Shown piece after piece: positions 60,075 through 64,000 of a DNA stretch of 64,000 nucleotides. This stretch comes from Castor canadensis (taxonomy: Eukaryota; Chordata; Mammalia; Rodentia; Castoridae). The stretch lies in assembly GCF_047511655.1 (NCBI RefSeq), contig NC_133389.1, forward strand, positions 25,674,501 through 25,738,500. The letters run 5' to 3'. Positions within the stretch are counted from its first letter, which is position 1. Each line of letters starts with the position of its first letter. Below the pieces are notes generated by a model. That model was given only the letters and a program-made list of their open reading frames with translations, made no database searches and was not told the DNA's origin. The translations under genes and the position numbers were made by a program.

Positions 60075-60705
60075 TTTTTTTTGGTGGTACTGGGGACTGA
60101 ACTCAGGGCCTTGCACTTGCTAGGTAAGCACTCTACCTCCAGAGCCATGTGTTCCACCCCCCCCCAAATCTGAATTCCAGACTCCTCAATGAGATTACCA
60201 AGATCCCTGTCTCCTACTTATTTTCACTTTGGACTGCTCTCCTTTTTAATCCCAGCACTCAGAGAAGGAGGATGCAGGAGGATTGTGAATTTGAGGCCAG
60301 CCTGGGTTGCAGAGTAAGACCCTGCCTGAAAAAAAGACACAAGCCAGGGACCAATGGCTCATACCTGTAATGCTAGCTACTGGGGAGGTTGAGACCCTAT
60401 CTCAACCAAAAGCTGGGTGTAGGAGGCTGATTTCAAGAAGACTGCAGTTTCAGGCCACGCAGGGCAAAAAAGTCTGAGACACCATCTCAGTGGTAAAAAA
60501 CTGGGTATGGTGGTACACATCTATCATCCCTGTGATGGGGAGGATAAAATATGAGGGTCATGATCCAGGCCTGTCTGCACATAAACAGCAAACCCATCTT
60601 CAAAATGACCAAAGCAAAAAGCCCTTGGGGGCTTGGTTCAAGTGGTAGAGCACATGCCTAGAAAGTGTGATGCCCTAAGTTCAAATCCTAGTATTCTGAA
60701 AAGAC
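60075..60705. mobile_element. Opposed ID and multimeric B1-ID SINEs
   Basis: Poly-T and reversed ID (ggtggtactggggactgaac) at 60075-60155, then B1 plus (60240-60345). Next are two or three degraded B1-like units and one ID unit (cttggttcaagtggtagagc) at 60346-60705, with a (GA)n tail to about 60716. Confidence 0.8.
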
Positions 60706-60898
60706 AGAGAGAGAGAGACTGACTAGGAGGTAACAAGCCCCAAATAGTAACGTGCTATATATTCTGGTAGTAAGAATATAGGTGAACTAAAATTTCTTTT
60801 TTGTACCCTTATAAATGTTTCAAATTTACTCTAATGAACTTGCATTATTTGTGCAAGAAAACGTTATTAAATTTTATGTGAAGAGATGAATTACTTAC

Positions 60899-60997
60899 TT
60901 TAATAGCAATGTTAATAGAAACTTCCTGAATATTAGCAAGTGGTGGGTAAAGTCTTCCCTGGGCTAACTCTTCATCTGTGAGTTGACTTGTCAGTGC
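60899..60997 (-). CDS. ME2: ME2 penultimate coding exon
   Basis: A 99-base exon of 33 codons between a ttttcag acceptor (above 60997) and a gtaagt donor (60893-60898). It encodes [20 protein letters not shown] followed by [13 protein letters not shown], the malic-enzyme block in which the family phrase EGRLYPPL appears here as AQGRLYPPL, as in human ME2. It begins and ends on whole codons, joining EAAK upstream and VTEY downstream. If total length equals human, it spans residues 497-529. Confidence 0.96.
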
Positions 60998-61648
60998 CTG
61001 AAAAGAAAACGGCATCTTAGTGTTGTTTAATTAACAGACAGATTTAATAAAATGGAGAAAGCACTGAAGGCTCAGAAAAATAGAGACCTGAATTCTTATT
61101 TCTCGCACTGGAGGAATGAAAAGTTTCCCCCACTAAACAATAAAGAAATGACCAAGTTTAAGACTTTCTGGTACATTCTGCTTAGTACTTATAGAGCTTG
61201 GTGTAATTATAACAGCTGCTAAGAAAACAGACACCAGCATTTGTATTTAAATTGAGTTCTTCAGCATCCTATTGCCGACCAGAGCGCCAACAGGAGTTCC
61301 AGTATAATACACCAAATAATACCAGTGTTTGTCTATTACAGATATGGAAAAAGTTGTATTTCATCTATGCTGTCAAAATATTACTTCTATATTACATATA
61401 CATACGCACTAATATGTCTATGTAAAATAGATACAATTTAGATGTTATGAACAGGAAAGGATTCATAGCTTATAGACATTTGAAGTCATTATTTAAAAAA
61501 ATTAATGTAGAAGTAGCAAATAAAAAAGTAATGAATAGATAACTTTCTTTTCATTAAGAAGGCAGATTTAACCCATTCTCTCTGCTGTAAGATCCATTCA
61601 TCTTTATAAATTACTCTTTACAAAATAAACAACACTTAAAACATTTAC
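60998..61648 (-). other. ME2: ME2 intron
   Basis: A 651-base intron between the two exons that flank it, with gt-ag ends. AT-rich; no repeat recognised. Confidence 0.9.
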
Positions 61649-61719
61649 CTTTGCAGCTTCTAGGAAAACATTGTCACTGATATGTCGGGTTTCACAGAGA
61701 ATAACAGCTAAAGCCACAC
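61649..61719 (-). CDS. ME2: ME2 third-from-last coding exon
   Basis: A 71-base exon with acceptor attctag (above 61719) and donor gtaaat (61643-61648). It completes a Gly codon split by the intron and encodes [20 protein letters not shown] then AAK. This matches the human ME2 segment after the FPG loop. Human has N and S where this has E and N, conservative surface-type changes. If total length equals human, residues are about 474-496. Earlier ME2 exons lie beyond the window; I looked for the exon ending in the FPG motif up to 64000 and did not find it. Confidence 0.95.
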
Positions 61720-63614
61720 CTAGAATACATTTTTAAAGTTTATTTAGTAAGGCACTTTTCAAATTATGAAAGGGGCCAAACTCCTATCCTGAAGCAAATA
61801 AATGGTAAAATACGCCGTCCCCTAAAAAACAAAAATCTGAATTAAAATGAAATCAAATGATCCTTGTTAACTGTTTCCTACTCATTGAAGAAATAATCTT
61901 AGAAATAAGTGGCTTTCCATTATTTATCAAAATTACAAATGCATACAACTCATCAATCTGTGACAAAAAACACCAGTTCCCAACCCTTTAACCCTCCTTT
62001 TCTTGCTCTATAGAGCAATTACTTTCGATTCTTTTAGCTCATTATTTTAATGTTTCTCTCATTCTTAACTTGCTTGTCTTTCTTCTGATTTTTGAGTTTT
62101 GGAGATCATCAGTTTCCTCTTATGAGAAATAAGTATTTAGCTTTGTTTTATATTTCTAGCCTTCTCTCTTTTCTTCCCAAATATAGTTAGGATATAATTT
62201 TGGTTCCATCGACAATGTGTATGTTGTTACGACTTCATAAATGCTATTCACATCTAAGTCATGTATTAACACTGGATTGATTACTTTTCTTCTTGCGTAA
62301 TTTTTTGTCTTTTCTGGTTATTGTTCTGTTGTTCCCTTTACTTTGATTTTTCAGTAGTTGACATTTTATTTCAATTGTCTAAATCACCTTCTGCTGTGGC
62401 AACCTCCTATGTTCTCTAATTTCACCCTCCAGCATAAACCTCTGCGGAAGCTCCAATCTGGTCAAGTCGTTCTCTGTTCCAGTTCAGAGCTGCCATTCCA
62501 GAAGCCGCATTATCAGCATGGGGACTCTGCTTCTTTCTGAGTCACCTCCTAAATCCCCTTCTAAGAAAAGTTTTTTGTTACATTATGGCAAGGCAAGTTC
62601 CTCCTGTTGTGTTCTAAAAAACAGTGAAATGAGATACATTTTTTGGAAACCTTGCGTTTCTGAAAATGTGTTTACTTCTTTCCACTTACTTCATAGTCTG
62701 TCTACAAATTCTAGACAGACTACTAGGTTTGGAATTCTAGCTTGGAAATTTCCTCCAGAACTGTTAGGTACCTGGCCCTCAGTGCTGGTGACAAGATGGC
62801 AATCTGATTGCAGACTCTCTTTGGGTGACTGTCTTTGGTTTCATCTCTGGAAGCCTGCAGGATCTTGTTTTTGTGATTTTCCTAACTGCCTGGGGAGCGT
62901 CTTTATCACCATACTTGACTTTTAGTGGCGAGCCCTTCAGGTCGAAAAACCCCAGTCCTCCACTTTAGGAAATGCTTGTGAAAGCTTTGATGATGCCCTT
63001 CTTCCCAGTTTTCTGTTCTTATGTCCTGAAATTTCTATTTTCTAATATTGTGCCTCATGAATTACACTCTAATTTTCTTATTTTCCATCTCCTATCTTAG
63101 ATGACTTCCTCAACCTTGTTCTTTTAATTTTTCTACTGCCAACTTTTCATTTTCAAAAGCTTCTTTTTCCAGGTTTTTTTTTAAAACAATTTTTTTAACT
63201 TTAGGATGTGTTTTAAAATTTTATCATTTTACATTTACTTACATGTGTATACATTATTTAGGAACAAAATTCTGTCTTGTTTTGGAATATAACATTTTCT
63301 CTCCATGAAGATATTTACAGGTTTTTTTTTTTTTAAACTTAAAAAGAACTTAAAAAACAAAACAAAAAAAGGGTGGTAGCTGCAAGCATGAGGGTGGAGG
63401 TGCCCACCCTCTGCTCTGAGCAGCAAGTAGAGTGACCTGGTTTCTTTTACCCTTCGTATTTTCTAGCTCCTCACCTGTGTGTGGTATCTCCCACTTTAGA
63501 TATTCTGTTTTACTCTATTAAAAAATATCCTACCATTTTTGGCTGAGATGGGAAGGGTGATCATTTGATTACCCAGGGATTAGAGGAGGGTCACATGATT
63601 GTTAAAGCAGCTTC

Positions 63615-63655
<41 letters not shown>

Positions 63656-63720
63656 GCACAAACACGTACACACACAAACACGTACACACACGTACACAAA
63701 CATGTACACACACAAACACG

Positions 63721-63751
<31 letters not shown>

Positions 63752-64000
63752 GTACACACACAGAGATAGTTTTTTAAGGTAGAGCATTTTGTCCATCTCC
63801 ATTGAAGGTAGATATTTAAATGTCTGAGGCTAGGTGTACTGTCTTCTTCTATTTGTCTTGCCTATTCTATGTTCCTTTTCTCTACTTTCTTGCCTCTTTT
63901 AAAAAATTTCATTTTATCCCCTAACATTCTCTTGTAAACTTTTTCTACTATTCTAACAGTTACTCTAACATTTATAACTTGTACCTTTTATAAAAATTTC
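61720..64000 (-). other. ME2: ME2 intron, continuing past the window edge
   Basis: AT-rich intron with no SINE or LINE that I can identify, and no exon with ME2 coding content. The 135-codon plus-strand frame at 62518-62925 has no recognisable domain. A (CA)n microsatellite occupies 63617-63765. Confidence 0.7.
63617..63765. repeat. (CA)n microsatellite with cgta interruptions
   Basis: About 150 bases of CA repeat, with internal acgtacacacacaaac units repeated several times, so it is a nested minisatellite-like array. The His-Thr and Cys-Val frames over it are artefacts. Confidence 0.95.

Larger units (their letters stand above)
56454..60898 (-). other. ME2: ME2 last intron
   Basis: It holds ID plus (56640-56735), about 1.3 kb of unassigned sequence, and a long old L1 copy from about 58140 to 60030 with internal insertions. 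Then come a reversed ID (60075-60155), B1 plus (60240-60345) and a multimeric SINE plus (60346-60705). Frames at 57710-58091 overlap on both strands and are not supported. Confidence 0.85.

Noticed and set aside
62518..62925. A 135-codon plus-strand frame in the ME2 intron
   Set aside because: No recognisable domain, no match to ME2 coding content, opposite strand to the gene, and no visible promoter.
10954..63765. CRISPR-like regular repeats
   Set aside because: The only regularly spaced repeats are simple microsatellites; this is animal DNA and no repeat-spacer array exists.
63565..63802. His-Thr-rich and Cys-Val-rich frames
   Set aside because: Translations of a (CA)n microsatellite.

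Overview
The window is mammalian nuclear DNA: long AT-rich introns and intergenic DNA, dense SINEs, old LINE-1/LINE-2/MIR fossils, CpG-island promoters and GT-AG spliced exons. The SINEs are 7SL/B1-like monomers fused to tRNA-like ID units, with an ID consensus (tags such as 'ggtactggggtttgaactc' and 'gccactccaccagccc') that I associate with non-murid rodents. My best guess is a castorimorph rodent, probably beaver. The species call is inference from SINE style.

Three known protein-coding genes lie on the minus strand, so transcription runs from high to low coordinates: ME2, then ELAC1, then SMAD4. This is the order and orientation I know for human 18q21. ME2 contributes its last three coding exons (61649-61719, 60899-60997, 56286-56453). 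ELAC1 is complete: a CpG-island promoter and probable untranslated exon 1 near 41993-42200, then coding exons 37140-37296, 33698-34165 and 31038-31504, which join in phase to 363 codons with all metal-binding residues of the RNase Z family. SMAD4 contributes its CpG-island promoter, untranslated exon 1 (786-1198) and the first part of intron 1 (1-785).

The 30 kb between ELAC1 and SMAD4 (1.2-31 kb), the 14 kb between ME2 and ELAC1 (42.2-56.3 kb) and all introns hold interspersed repeats and unrecognised single-copy sequence. I see no further credible coding gene; the longest open frames are GC-rich shadows in CpG islands or pieces of repeats.

Functionally the three genes are neighbours, not a pathway. 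ME2 is mitochondrial malic enzyme, ELAC1 is a cytosolic RNase Z-type enzyme used in tRNA repair, and SMAD4 is the common mediator of TGF-beta/BMP signalling. I found no new biological system. The most notable items are a recent L1 insertion with an 11-bp target-site duplication and a G-rich 3' tract, SINEs that chain two or three B1 units to one ID unit, a 5S rRNA-derived fragment, a perfect 16-bp-arm hairpin in an ELAC1 intron, a 20-bp perfect palindrome upstream of SMAD4, and a cap-proximal upstream ORF in the SMAD4 leader.
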